A stretch of 64,000 bases of DNA from the NCBI GenBank assembly GCA_019448385.1, contig JAGTXO010000019.1:62001-126000 (forward strand), given 5' to 3'. Under the pieces are notes generated by a model. That model saw only the letters and a program-made list of their open reading frames with translations, did not search any database and was not told the DNA's origin. The DNA comes from Diacronema lutheri (Eukaryota > Haptophyta > Pavlovophyceae > Pavlovales > Pavlovaceae). Made by a program: the position numbers and the translations under genes. The stretch's first letter is position 1; each line of letters starts with the position of its first letter. Of the stretch, positions 1-11,500 are shown one piece after another.

Positions 1-276
1 AGCGCCGCGCAGTGCGCGCGCGTCGTCGGCGGCGGCGGTGCGATGTGGGGCGAGAGGGCCGACGGCTCGGACGTCGAGGCGACCGTCTGGCCGCGCCTCG
101 CGGCGATCGCCGAGCGGCTGTGGTCGCCGCGCGCACGGAGCGAGACCGCGCGCGCTGAGCCGCGGCTGCGCGCCTTCCGCTGCTTGCTGCTCGCGCGCGG
201 CGTCGCGGCCGCGCCGGTTGGCAACGCGCGCGCGCGCGACGCGCCGCGCGCGCCTGGCGGTTGCGCCGAGCAGTGA
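1..276 (+). CDS. beta-N-acetylhexosaminidase (GH20), C-terminal end only
   Basis: This is the last part of a coding region that begins before the window; it is open from base 1 and stops at 276. The peptide contains GGGGAMWGERADGSDV followed by VWPRLAAIAERLWSP. That is the conserved end of the GH20 hexosaminidase barrel, where a Gly-Gly-x-x-x-Met-Trp-Gly-Glu stretch lines the sugar pocket and Trp-Pro-Arg...Ala-Glu-Arg-Leu-Trp-Ser closes the last helix. Family members remove terminal N-acetylglucosamine or N-acetylgalactosamine from glycoconjugates, usually in lysosome-like compartments or outside the cell. The tail after the motif is Ala/Arg-rich and not conserved. The catalytic Asp-Glu pair lies upstream, outside the window, so activity cannot be judged. 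Confidence 0.8.
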   Translation, partial: SAAQCARVVGGGGAMWGERADGSDVEATVWPRLAAIAERLWSPRARSETARAEPRLRAFRCLLLARGVAAAPVGNARARDAPRAPGGCAEQ

Positions 277-512
277 GTGCCCCCGCCCGTCCCAGTGACG
301 CGTGAGCGGCGCTCGGGGCGCGTTGTAGAACTGTAAACTGTTCATTTCCGGTCATTCATGCCCCGTGCAGTCGTGCATGATCCAAGATTTGAATTCTTTT
401 CTTTGCGATTCCCTCCGGAAACTCGCCCGTTCCTTTGTGGCCCGTTTGCGGAGGCGCGGCTCCGACCCGGGCCGAAGGGTGTGTGGGCGGGGGCGCGTGC
501 CCCGCGGCGGAG

Positions 513-1244
513 ATGCGTGCCGGCGTCTTGGGCGCTCTGTCGGCGGGCGGGCGCATCGCCGGCCGATTGCTTCAGCAGGCCGTGCTCGCCGGCGATTCCG
601 CGCCGCGCGTGGCGACCGCCGCCGACGACGAGAAGCACGAGGACCTCTCGATCAACGCACTCCTCGCGATCGTGTTCGGCGCGCTGTCGGTGGCCATCGT
701 GGTGTGCACGTGCGCACTGTGCGTGGGCATGTGGATGCATTCGCGCAAGGAGCGCGTGTATGAACCGAGTCAACCCGCGTGCAGCTGGGCGTCGCCGCGG
801 CGCACCGACGCGTCGGCGGACATGGTCGTGCGCGAGAGCAGAGCCGCCGCCCATGGCACCAGCGGCAAGGCGAGCGCACGCGACGCGCTCGACGCGCGCA
901 CGGTGGTGTACCATCTCTCGGACGACGAGCTCTCCGCCGCCGGGTCGCACGCGGCAGGCGCGTTGCCCACACGCGTCGTCCTGAGCCTCTCGCACGCGCC
1001 GTCCGCGCCCGCCTCGCCGGCGCTCATCCCGCGCCCGGCGCTCGACAGCGCGCACGCCGCCGGCACACCCGCGACGCCCACAGAATGGGCCCATTCAACT
1101 GGCGTGCCCGCCGCCGAAGCGGCCACGCCGCGCGCCGAGGGCTCCGACGCGCCCGCCACGCAGCGCGCACGGCGGCACACGTCCTCGGCGCCACCCTCCA
1201 GAGAGCGCGCTGAGCTGGATGCTGGCGCCGACGAGCGCGTCTAG
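513..1244 (+). CDS. hypothetical single-pass membrane protein
   Basis: An uninterrupted frame of 243 codons from the ATG at 513; an in-frame ATG at 435 would add 26 residues that look like GC-rich leader. No family is recognised. Residues about 48-75 form one strongly hydrophobic helix (INALLAIVFGALSVAIVV then Cys-rich), followed at once by basic residues (HSRKERV), so a cytoplasmic C-terminal tail is likely by the positive-inside rule. That tail of about 165 residues is rich in Ser, Ala, Pro and Asp, includes an acidic patch (HLSDDELSAA), and looks disordered. The short N-terminal segment has a weak hydrophobic start and may be lumenal. No intron is needed. It runs convergently towards the sigma-factor gene. 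Confidence 0.6.
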   Translation: MRAGVLGALSAGGRIAGRLLQQAVLAGDSAPRVATAADDEKHEDLSINALLAIVFGALSVAIVVCTCALCVGMWMHSRKERVYEPSQPACSWASPRRTDASADMVVRESRAAAHGTSGKASARDALDARTVVYHLSDDELSAAGSHAAGALPTRVVLSLSHAPSAPASPALIPRPALDSAHAAGTPATPTEWAHSTGVPAAEAATPRAEGSDAPATQRARRHTSSAPPSRERAELDAGADERV

Positions 1245-1557
1245 GCGCTGTGCATGGCGCCTTGGCCCTGGTACCAGCGTGCAGGAGTGGCAGTGTCATC
1301 AGCCTGGTGCTGAAAAGCCATCGCAGATCTGGGGGTGGGTGGGGCAACGAGTGCTGAACTGTTGCACACGCACTTGGGCACAACTGCCGCGGCGAGATCG
1401 CCGTGCGGCCGGCAACAGCTCCGCGCCGTGCCTGGCCGCGCGCAATCCGTCACCACTCCGCCGTCGCGCGGCCGGAAGAGCCGCCGTCGACGGCCGGCGC
1501 CTCTCAGCCGCTGTGCGCTGCGTATTGACACAAGGAGGCGGTTGTCTAAGCGCCGTA
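1245..1557. other. convergent 3' intergenic spacer
   Basis: These 313 bases separate the 3' ends of the membrane-protein gene and the sigma-factor gene. I see no conserved coding frame, RNA gene or long repeat. Confidence 0.5.
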
Positions 1558-3575
1558 CTAATCCTGCGACTCGACGTACTCGCGCAGCACAAAGCCGTGC
1601 CGCGGCGCGCGCAGCTTGCGCATCGCCTTCGCCTCAATTTGCCGCACGCGCTCGCGCGTGACGGCCATGAGCGCGCCCACCTCCTCGAGGGTGCGCGAGC
1701 AGCCATCGTCGAGGCCGTACCGCAGCCGCAGCACGTCGCGCTCGCGCAGGGAGAGGACGCCGCAGAGCAGCACCTCCAGGTCGTCGCGCAGGCACGAGTT
1801 CTCCACGAGCGACTCGGGCGGCGCCTGCGGGCGCGAGGCGCGCGCGTGACGACCGGCCGGGGGGGGGGGGGGGGGGGGGGGCGGAGGCGGGGGCTGGGTT
1901 TCGTCAGCAATACGCAGCCCGCGCGCGCACGCGAGGCGCAGCGCGCGGGCGCGGGGCCGGGCGACGGCGGCAGCGTCGCACGTCTGAGGCGGCAATGAGC
2001 TTTTGGAGCGTCGAGGGCTCCGCGTCGTTCTTCTCCTTGCCGATCGGCGTCTCGAGCGAGAGCGCCTCCTGCACCGAGCGCGTGAGCAGCGCGAGCTTTG
2101 CGGGGGTCACGCCAAGGCGCGCGCACAGCTCCTCGTCGGTGGGCCGCCTGCCCAGCTCGGCGAGCAGCGCAGCCGACTCGCGCCGGAAGTGGCCGAGCAG
2201 CTCGTGGATGTGCACGGGCAGCCGGATTGTCCGGCTCTGGTCGGCGATAGAGCGCGAGATCGCCTGCCGGATCCACCACGTCGCGTACCTGTGCGGCGCA
2301 AGAGGAGGAGGAGGGCAACGCGGCGGCAGCGGGTGAGCGGCGAACGCGCGGCGGCGCGCGCGGCGGCGCGCGCGGCGGCTCGCGCGGCGGCGCGCACGTT
2401 GAGAATTTGAAGCCGCGCTGCGGGTCAAACTTCTCGGCGGCGCGGATGAGGCCGAGAGAGCCCTCCTGGATCAGATCCTGCATCGAGAGGGCCGTCTGCG
2501 AGTACATGTACTTCTTGGCGATCGATACGACGAGGCGCAAGTTTGCGCTCACCATCGCCTCCTTGTGCCGCACGCACTTGTGCAGCTGCGCGCGGAAGGC
2601 GGGCAGATGCAGGCCGAGCGCCTCCGCCCACTCGGCGTGCGAGACCGTCTCGCCGCCGGACAGCACCGTCGACAGCGCGCTGGCGCCGACGGCGGCACCG
2701 GCGGCGGCGCCCGCCGCCGCGGCGTGCGCGGCCGCGCCGCCGCCCGCCAGCGCGCGCGCCGCCGCCTCCTCGCGCGCGAGCGCCCCCGCCTCCGCCGCGC
2801 GCGCGTCGGCGAGCCGGTCGCGCACCGCCTCCCACGCGACGAGGACCTGGATGGAGCGCGCAAGCTCGACCTCCTCAGCGGCGGCGAGGAGCCGCCGGCC
2901 GGAGATCTTGTTCAAATACCAGCGCACGCCGTCGTCCACGCCCGCCGCCTTGCCGCTCGTCGGCGCCGCTTGCGCCGCCGCGTGCGCCGCAAAGTGCTCG
3001 TCCGTCGCGTCGCCCGATGCCGAGTTGGTGTCGTCGTCGTCAAAGTCATCCGCGTCCGCGCCGCCCGGCGCGCGGCCCGAGCGCGCAGGCGCGGGCAGCG
3101 CGGCGGCACCGGCGCGTCGCCGGCTCGTGCTCGTCGACGCGACCGCGCCGCGCGACAGCTCGTCCAGCCCAAAGAGCGCCGCCGCGTCGACGCCGCGCGC
3201 CGCCGGCCGCTGCGCTGACGCCGCCGGCGCCGGCGACGACGCGGCGCGGCCGGCGCGGCGCGCGCCGCTCGTTGCGGCGGCGCCCGTCGCGTAGGCGAGG
3301 TCAAGGCTCTCGACCGCCGTCAGCGCGCCCGCGCCGCGCCGCGTCGGCGCCGCCACGCCGATCGCCGCCGCCGCGACCGTGCCGCGCGCCGGCGCGGCAG
3401 CCGCTCGCGCAGCGCCGCCCGCCGCGCCGCCCGCCGGCCCTCGCGCGCCAAAGGGCGCGGCGTAGCCGGTGGCGGTGCGCGCGCCCGCAAAGATGGCGAG
3501 CGCCACCGCCAGCCCGCGCGCGCCGCCCGCGGCTCGTCGTCGTCTCGCGCCGTCGCTGTGCCCGCCGGTCATCAT
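1558..3575 (-). CDS. plastid RNA polymerase sigma-70 factor
   Basis: Three exons read on the minus strand: 3575-2398, 2288-1982 and 1824-1558 (583 aa); splice phases agree. Promoter-recognition subunit for the bacterial-type plastid RNA polymerase. The N-terminus has basic residues, a hydrophobic core ([17 protein letters not shown]) and then YAAPFGARG, which fits an ER signal peptide followed by a transit peptide as used for secondary plastids. Region 2 is clear: [36 protein letters not shown] and, across intron 1, [15 protein letters not shown]. Region 3 follows ([14 protein letters not shown]), and region 4 ends the protein with [18 protein letters not shown] and the helix-turn-helix [18 protein letters not shown]. 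An in-frame ATG at 3638 is possible, but 3575 places the signal peptide better. Both introns are GC-rich; intron 2 holds a 23-nt C tract on the coding strand, upstream of its acceptor. Confidence 0.92.
1859..1881. repeat. poly-G tract (23 nt)
   Basis: An uninterrupted run of G on the plus strand, lying in intron 2 of the minus-strand sigma gene. On the coding strand it is poly-C about 35 nt before the acceptor, where a pyrimidine tract would be expected. Confidence 0.95.
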
Positions 3576-3698
3576 GATGATGAGGGTGGCAGCGTGGTCG
3601 TGCCTCGTTCTCCCCAGGGCGTGCCTCTTCGAAGCCACCCGCGTTTTTTGCGGTCCGGGTGGCGGTTACGCGCCAGCAGCGGCCTTCTCACCAGGCCA

Positions 3699-3780
3699 AA
3701 AAGGCGCATGCGCCCTTTTGCGTGTACAGGGTCAGCAAAAGGGCAAAAGCGCCCCTTTTGCGCGTACAGGCTCAAAAGGA
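3699..3780. promoter_or_regulatory. palindrome-rich divergent promoter between sigma factor and COG4
   Basis: The spacer between the two divergent genes contains a near-perfect palindrome AAAAGGCGCATGCGCC-CTTTT at about 3699-3719. After it come two copies of a motif reading CCTTTTGCGYGTACAGG (about 3714-3730 and 3754-3770), and each is closed by an AAAAGG complement, giving nested hairpins. The position 11-90 bases upstream of the COG4 ATG suggests a shared control element. The role is inferred from position and symmetry only. Confidence 0.4.
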
Positions 3781-3790
3781 CGGCTGCACG

Positions 3791-5677
3791 ATGGCGTCGG
3801 GCGCGACGCCGGATGTGGACTTCGGGAGCGACGGCGCGGATCAGCGCGCGCCGCGCGTACCGCTAGACTACGAGCCGCTTCTCCCGCCGCCGAGCGATGC
3901 GCGCGCCGATCCGCCTGCAGCTGCCGAGCACGCGCCAAGCCCCGCGCCGTCCGCGCCCAGCGCAACGCCGGATGCGCCGTCGTCCGCACCGGACGGCGCC
4001 GAGCGCGCCTCAAACCCGGCGCGCACGGCCGCGCCAGCGGCGCTGGACGCGCGTGCGAGCGCGGCCGCGGCCGAATTGCGCGGCGCGAGCGCCGACGCGT
4101 CGCTCGGTGCGCCACGTGACGCCGGCGTCGAGGCCGCGGTGCCCGACGCGGAAGACGGCGACGACGGCCCGATCCCGCCGCGCTTCCTGCGCGCGGTGCA
4201 AGGCGAGTCGCGCGCCGCTGCCGCCGCGCGTTGGTCACCGCCCACTCACCGTGCCGTGGCACGCTCACCTGCCGCGCTCGTACGCCGTGCACGCGCGCGA
4301 CACACACGAACACACGCGCGCGACACACACGAACACACGCGCGCGACACACACGAACACACGCGCGCGACACACACGAACACGCGCGCGCGTGCGCGGCC
4401 GCTGCGCTCAGGTGTGCACGTCGCGCTCGCCGAGGGCGAGATGCGGCGCGCGCTCGCGCACCTGCAGACCCTGAGCGACTTGTTGCAGCCGGCGGCGGCC
4501 ACGCCGGCGGCCGCGCCGGGCGATGGCGTCGCGGCCGAAGCTGCCGCCGCCGACGGCGCCGCGCGCGCACCCGCCGGTTTGGTGCTACGGTCGGACGCGC
4601 GCGCGCTCTGCGCGGAGATCGGCGCGGACTGCGCGCGCCGCGCGCGGCTGCGGCTCGTCGAGATGGCGCGCGCCGCGCTTGACGCGTTTCACGTGCATGT
4701 GCGCGCGCCGCGCCGCGCCGCGCCGCGCCACGCCACGCCGCACCGCGCGCGCCGGCCGGCGGCGCGTGCGGCGCGCTCACGCGCACTGGCCGGCGCGCGC
4801 ATCGCTGCGCGCCGCGCGCCGCGCGCGTGCGGCAGCTCGCGGAGCGCGAGTTGCCGCCCGCGCAGCTCGCGCTCTCGACGGTCGCCTCGCTCCTCAACAC
4901 GCTGCGCACGAGCGCGCTGCTCGTCGCGCAGCCGCCGGCCGCGCGGGCTGCCAGCGGCACGGCCGACGCGCGGGCGGACGCGACGGCGCTCGAGGCTGAG
5001 GCGATGGCTGAGGTACTCGGCGCGGGCGAGGCACGGCTCCAGCACGCGCTCGCCGCCGAGCTGCGCGACGCCGGCAAGGCGGGCGACCTGGGCCGGCTGC
5101 GTGTGCTCTACACGCAGCTCTGCCGCGGTGGCGGGCGCGAGGCGCATGCGGCGCTGTGCGCGCGCGTATACACGGAGGCGGCGACCAAGGCGCTGCACCT
5201 CGCGCCCGCCGCGCCCGCGCCGGCCGCGCCGCCGCTCGGCCTCCGCACAGCGCCGGGCGCGGCGGCCGCCGGCGCGGCTGGAGCGGCCGGCGGCTTCGAC
5301 GCGCCGTCGCCGGCGGCGGTCGTGCGCGCGCACGCGGCGCGCATGTATCGCCTCGTCGAGACCGTCGCCGAGTTGCACGCGCAGCTTGGCGCGCCCGTCG
5401 CGCGCGCGCCGCGCGCGGTGGAGCGCGGCGCCGACGCCTCCACTGCCGCCGACGCCGCCGCCGCCGCCGACGGTGCTGACGGCGAGGAGGACGGCGCGTC
5501 GGCCATGTGGGGGCCGCCGCTGCCGGCGGCGTTTGCCCAGCCAATCGCAGCAGAGTTGAGCGAGGAAGGCTGCCGGCAACTCGGCGAGGCGCTCGAGGCG
5601 ATTGAGGCGGAGGTGCCGCTCGAAGCGATCGCCGCGCGCGCCGAGGAGGCCGCGCGGCGCGAGCACGGCGGAAGCGG

Positions 5678-5709
<32 letters not shown>

Positions 5710-7432
5710 GCTGCAGTGGCGGTGGCGGTGGCGAGCGCGACGGCGGCGGTGGGCGCGCGGACGCGCTCGCGCTCGGCCTCGACGTCGTGCTGCAGGAGAT
5801 GGCGTCGGTACTGCAGCTGTGCGCCGCCTTCTCCGAGTGGGTCGCGCACGCGGCGTCCGATTTTGCGGCGTCCGATTTTGCGCACGTCCGCACCGGACCC
5901 GCGTCCGGCGCGGCGAGCGCCCTCGTCGGTGGCGGCGAGCGCGCGCGCATGGGCGGCGCGCGCGCGCGGCCCACCGGCCGCGCGTACGGCGCGCTGCGCT
6001 CTCGCGCCCAGCGGCTGTGCTGCGCGTACATGGGCGCCGAGCTCGCCTACTCGCGGCTGACGGCGCGCACGGCCCTGCGCCTCGCCGACGTGAGCGCGGG
6101 CGTGTCGACCGTCGTCGAGGTGCGCGCGGGCGCGTACGCTGCGGCACGCGGCGCGTGGCGTGGCGCGGCGGCCCGCTTGCGCGGCGCTTGCGCGCGCGCG
6201 CGCCCACGCCGCGCCCGTCCCGTCCGCGTGGCGGCGTGCGCGCGCCGCGCATGCGCGCAGGACACCTTCTTCGTCGTGCTCAAGTGCTTCCAGCGCGCGC
6301 GCTCGTGCGGTGAGGCGCTGCTCGTGCTGCTGCCGCTGCTGCAGACACTCACCGAGCGCGTGCTGCTCCAGACCCTCGGGCCCTTCTTGCTCAGGATGGC
6401 GGAGGGCGCACGCCCCTTCTCGTCGCTCTCCGATGACGCGCTGCTCGCGTGCAACTCCCTCGCCGCCGCCGTCGAGTGCGCCGCGCCGCCCGCGGCACGG
6501 CGCGCCCCGCGGGCGCGCGCGCGCGCGCGCGCGCGGCCGTACCGACGCGCCGCGCTGCGCCGCGCCGCGTCGCGCCGCACGCGCGCGCCGCGCCCAGGTG
6601 CGCGCGGCAGCTCGCCGCGGCCGTGCGCGCAGCCGCGGCGGACGGCTTCGGCGGCGACGCGGCGCTGCCCGAGGGCGGCGGCGCGCTCGCCGACGTGGCC
6701 ATCTCCGAGATCGACGGCTTCGGCGCCGAGTTGGACGGCCACCTCGCGCGCGCGGTTGGCGACATGGCCGACGGGCTGCTGCCCACCATGTGGCTGCTCC
6801 TCGACTGGCAGACGGCCTCCTACCTCGTCGAGCCGCCGCGCGGGAACGGCGGCGGCGGCGGCGGCGAGCGGCGCGCGCACGCCGACGGCGACGGCGACGG
6901 CGCGGCACGCGCCGACGCGGCCGACGCGCGGTCAGGCGCGGCCGCCGGTGGCGGCGCGCTCGAGCTGCCGGCCGCGGCGATGGTGCGGCCGCTCGTCGGT
7001 CGGCTCGACGCGTTGCGCGAGCGCCTCGCCCCGGCCGTGCACGCCGCGGCCGTCGAGGCGCTCGCGTTGCGCCTCGCCGCGCGCATGGAGACGGACGTGC
7101 TCGGCAAGCGCTTCAACGAGCTGGGTGCGATCCAGCTGCAGGCGGAGGTGCGCCTCATCTCCGACGCGCTCTCGGCGGCGACGGACGGGTCTGTGCGCCA
7201 CTGCTTCGCGCGCCTCACGCAGGTCTCCTTCTTGCTCACCGCGTCGTCGGTCGGCGAGGCGACGGCCCTCGCCGCCGAGGCGGTCGCGGCGGCGGACGGC
7301 GCCGACGGCGACGGCGCAGGCGGCGGTACGCCTGTGCGCGCGCGGCAGCGGCTGAGCGCGGCCGAGGTGTGCCGCGTCATGCAGCTGCGCGTCGAGTTCG
7401 CGGGCCACGACTTTGCGAGCATGTTCGAGTGA
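3791..7432 (+). CDS. COG4: conserved oligomeric Golgi complex subunit 4
   Basis: Five exons fit in phase: 3791-4250, 4412-4698, 4836-6119, 6261-6475 and 6598-7432 (about 1,026 aa). The first donor is the least certain. COG4 is a lobe-A subunit of the COG tethering complex, which captures retrograde vesicles at the Golgi and works with SNAREs and Sly1. Evidence: GVHVALAEGEMRRALAHLQ matches the early COG4 helix; DTFFVVLKCFQRARSC followed by LLPLLQTLTERVL matches the central domain; and the C-terminus has KRFNELGAIQLQAEVRLIS, RHCFARLTQVSFLL and SAAEVCRVMQLRVEF, the diagnostic COG4 end. The protein is longer than typical (about 750-850 aa) because of Ala/Gly/Asp-rich inserts, including a D5 G-rich stretch near 5680-5750. 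Exon 1 is low complexity, so the true N-terminal helix may use another splice. Confidence 0.85.
4299..4390 (+). repeat. 23-bp minisatellite in COG4 intron 1
   Basis: Four near-identical 23-nt units start at 4299, 4322, 4345 and 4368, each with the core ACACACACGAACACACGCG. The array lies wholly inside the first COG4 intron. Confidence 0.9.
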
Positions 7433-7775
7433 AAGTACATGTAATTGCGGGCGCAAAACCGCGAGCGACGCTGAATATAGCGCGCGCCGCCCGGACGCCT
7501 TGCCTCATTCTAAAACTTCCGTTGCACGGTGCCCGCGGCATGGACGGACCAAGGCATGGGCGCGTGCATTCGTGGTCTCGCTCGCCATTCTGTCTCACGT
7601 GCTTGGTGCGCGCGCCTATCGCGGCGTGAGCTCCGCGCATGTCTCCAGCTACCGAGACGCCGCGCCGCGGGCCCATCGGCGGTCGTGCAAACATGCTTGT
7701 CAGCCTGGGACAAGGCATGGCGCGCGCGCGGGCCGGCGCGCGCTTGGACAGCAAGCCGGGAAAGCGCGGCGCCAA

Positions 7776-8466
7776 TTACGGATGAGGCGGGCGCAGAGGC
7801 GCTCGACCCTCTACCGGCTCACACGCTGCGCGGACGGCACGAGCGTCGCGCTGCTTGCGCTCGAGCGCTGCGGCCAGTCCATGACGCACGCGCGCAGGTA
7901 TGCGCCCGCGCACTGGGCGCTGCGCGAGTGGGGCTGGGCGCACAGCCAGCCAGAGGCGGCGCGCAATCGATTCGCAGCGCGTGGTCGCGCGCAATCGATT
8001 CCCAGCGCGTGGCGGCGCGCGCCGGCAGCGCCGGTGCGCTCGTTCGGCGGCGGCGCAGCCCCTTTTCCCCCCAGGGGCTACGGCGGGCGGCACGGACGGC
8101 GGCACGGCAAAGAACTTCCGCTCGTCTCTGCCGAGCGCGCCCACGCCCAGCCCGGCGCTGTAGTCGACGCGGCGAGGGCGCGGGAGCCGCCGCGTAGCGC
8201 GACCGCCCCGCGCCCAACGCCACCGACGCATGCAGCCCAAAGGTAGCCGCGCGCACGTCATCGGCCGCGTCGGCCGCCGGGCCGAGCCGCACGTGCGTCG
8301 TCGGCGTCGAGCCGGCGACCGCGGGCGCGTACGCGTCGGAGAGGCGGGCACGCCAGGAGATCCAGCGGATTGCGTCGATGAGGAAGGCAAGCGCCGCGTC
8401 CGGCGGCGCGAGTGCAAGCTTTGCTAGATCGCACTCGCCCACGGGCAGTTGCGCGCACGAGAGCAT
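7776..8466 (-). CDS. possible small gene of unknown function
   Basis: The 1,151-base gap between COG4 and the C2/MORN gene holds no recognisable domain. The best candidate is a minus-strand frame from the ATG at 8466, whose first ~100 residues look protein-like (LAFLIDAIRWISWRARLSDAY, then TTHVRLGPAADAADDVRAA). A second, different minus frame downstream reads DYSAGLGVGALGRDERKFF, so an intron near 8150-8180 would be needed. The end at 7776 belongs to that second frame. It would be divergent from the C2/MORN gene with about 118 bases between starts. Short direct repeats with the core CGCGCAATCGATT lie at about 7966-8000. It could be non-coding; no homology is recognised. Confidence 0.25.
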
Positions 8467-8583
8467 GCATGCGAGCAGCTACTGGAGCGGCGCGCGGTGC
8501 GATCCGGCCCGCCCGACGGGCCGCCCATCGTGCGCGGCCGAAACCGTGGTTGCCGCTTTGGGCGGGAGTTCGCCAGCTTGAAG

Positions 8584-11500
8584 ATGGCGCATATCTCCGC
8601 GGCACCGTGGAAGCCGGTGCACGATCCGGAGGCGGTCGCACCGCGCGGCGACGCGCCGGCGCTCGCGCGGCCGCTGAGCAAGGCCCAGTGGGTCCTCCTC
8701 TACCGCGCCTTTCGTCTCGTCGCCACGCCCAACCCGCATCGCGCGTCCGACCTCGACTCGGAGCGGCTCGCGGTCGGCAAGGCGGTGCTCGACGCGTTTG
8801 CGCAGCTCCGGCGCGAGGAGGGCACGGGCGGCGCGCGGGCGGTGGGGCCACTGCCCCTCGGCGTGATGGCGTGGCTTCAGCGCAAGCGCCGCGCGCCCGG
8901 CCTCACGTGGGAGCGCCTTTCCGAGCGGCTCGGCATGCTCGCGCCTGCTGAGCAGCCGCCGCCGCGGCCGCAGCCGCAGCCGGCGGCGCGGCCGCCGGTG
9001 TCGGCGAGTGGCGGCGCGGTGGTGGCGCTGTCAATTGCGCCGCGCCTCCCCGACGGCGCGCCGCTCCTCCTCCGCTCCGCCGACGTCGAGCTCGATTCGC
9101 CCGAGCCGCCGGCCTGGTCGGGCGGCGAGTGGCGCGGTGCGCTCGCGCCGGGCACGTGGCAGGTGCTGCAGCTGCCGCTCTCGGCTCGGCATCTGCCGCC
9201 GATCTCGATCACGGTGGAGAGCCTCGTGCACGGCCAGCCGCCCGCCCACCTCTACGCGCGCTTCGAGGCGCGCCCGAGCGCGAGCGCCTTCGCGTGCCGA
9301 GCGCTGCACGGCGCTGCCGCCAACGCCATCGTTCTGACGCAGCCGCCGCAGCCGTTGCAGCCGTTGCAGCCGCCGCCACCACCGCAGCAGCAGCAGCAGC
9401 CCGCACCAGTCGCGCACGCGGCGGCGTCGTTGGCGGCGGCGGCGAGCGGTGGCGCCGCCCGCCCGCCGCCGCCGCCGCCGGCGCCCGCCGGCGCGGCCGG
9501 CGGCGAGGCGGACGACGGCGTGGGCGGCGCGTTCCGGCAGCACGCGCCCGCGCGGCCGGGCGTGTGGTTCGTCGCGCTGCACGCGCCACGCGCGCTGGCG
9601 GCGCCGTGCTCGGTGCGGCTGAGCGCGCGCGCGCTCGGCGTCGCGCGCATCGGCCGCGGGCCCTACCTGCCGCAGCGCATCTCCGAGTACGAGGGCGAGT
9701 GGCTCGGCGGCGCGCCGTGCGGCGCGGGCCGCGCCGTCTACCGCGGCAGCGGCCACGTGTACGAGGGCGAGATCTGGTTCGGCAGGCGCGATGGGCGGGG
9801 CACGCTCACGTACTCGGACGCGGCGGGCGCGCTCGACGGCATCTTCCGCGACGACGTGCCGCTGCGCTGCGCGGGCGTGTGGAAGGGCGCCGATGCGCTC
9901 GGCGGCGAATTCGTGCACGCGGGCTCCATCGTGCGAGGCCTGCGCGAGGGGGCGGGCCGCTCGGTCTACGCGAGCGGCGAGTGGGTGGACGGGCTGTGGC
10001 GGCGCGGCGCGCTCGTGCGCGGGCGCGCGCGCCTCCGCTCGAGGCCGCCGCTTCAGCCGCCCGCCGAGCAGCGGCGGCAGCCGCCGTCGCGCGACACGGC
10101 CGCCGGCGCGCCGCCGGCCGATGGCGGCGCGGGCGGCGCGCCGGCCGACGCGGGCGCGGCGGCCGCCCATGGCGGCGGCGGTGCGATCGTCGTGCCGCCG
10201 AGCGCCGTCGTGTACGAGGGCGGCGTGCTGCCGACGCCGAGGCCGGCGGGCGGCGCGCTCGCCGGCGCTCGGGCGCAGCCGGCGGCGGCGGCGGCGGCGG
10301 CGGCGACAACGACGCCGGTGGCGCTCTTCGAGGCGTGCGGGCTGGTGCCTGACGGCGAGGGCACGCTGTCGGGCAGCGGCGCGCCGTGGGCGCAATTCGA
10401 GCCGCTGCGCGCGCTCGTCGCGTCATACGCGCAGCGCGCGCGGGCGGCGCCGCCGGCGCTGCCGGCGCTGCCGCAGCCGGGCGAGGACGGCGCGGCCGGC
10501 GCGGCCGAGGCGCGCCGCGTCGTCTTCCGCCGCATCGCGTGCACCGAGCTCAAGAATCGCGACGCGAAGGGCGCGTCCGACCCGTTCGTCCGCCTCGTCG
10601 CGCTGCCGTCGGGCGCGCAGGTCGAGATGGCGCGCAAGGACAACACGCTCAACCCCGTGTGGGAGCAGCCGGTCGAGCTGCCCCTCGGCGCGCACGACGA
10701 CGCGCTGCGCGTGGAGGTGTGGGACTGGGACCGCAGCGGCGCCCAGTCGCTCGGCCACGCCGAGCTCGCGCTCGGCACCGCCGACGGCGCGGCCGACACG
10801 CCGCTCGTCGGCTCGGCGGCGGAGGTGGTCTCCGGCAAGTCGGTCGTGTCGCTCGCGTGGCGCGTGCACGGGCCGGCCGCTGCCGCGCGCGCGGGCGGCG
10901 TGGCGGGCGGCGCGGCGGCGAGCAGCCGGCGGCTCGTCGTGCACGCGCTGCGCTGCGCCAAGCTCAAGAACCGCGACGCGAAGGGCGCGTCCGACCCGTT
11001 CGTCCGCCTCGTCGCGCTGCCGTCGGGCGCGCAGGCCGAGACGGCGCGCATGGATAACACGCTCAACCCCGTGTGGGAGCAGCCGCACGTGGAGCTCGCG
11101 CTCGGCCCGGCGGACGCAGAGGTGCGCCTCGAGGTGTGGGACTGGGACAAGCGCGGCGACCAGCCCCTCGGCTCGGCGATGCTTGTGCCGCGCATCGGCG
11201 GCCGCGCCACCGCCGAGATGATGCTGCGCGGCGACGACGATGCGGTCGCACGCGGCTCGGGCGCGTCGATCTGGCTCGAGTACACGGCGAGCGGGCCGCC
11301 GCCGCTCGGCGAGGCGGAGGCCGCGCGCGGCGCGGCGGCGGTGGCGGACGCGGCGGCCGCGGCGGCCGGCGCCGCCGCGCCGTTGGCCATGGCGGCGGAT
11401 GCAGCGGTGGGCGAGTGGCGGGGCTGGCGGCCGACGCAACGCGCGCGGCTGCTCGCGCTGCGCGGCCTGCGCTGCGCCAAGCTCAAGAACCGCGACGCGA

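Noticed and set aside
1558-3575. Bacterial origin of the contig suggested by a sigma-70 gene
   Set aside because: The gene has two spliceosomal-type introns and a signal-peptide leader, and its neighbours are eukaryotic (COG4, MRPL43, GCLC); it is a nuclear gene for a plastid factor.
4689-6908. A 739-codon open frame on the minus strand opposite COG4
   Set aside because: It is Arg/Ala/Pro-rich and arises from very GC-rich codons of the opposite strand; it has no motif, while the plus strand has clear COG4 signatures.
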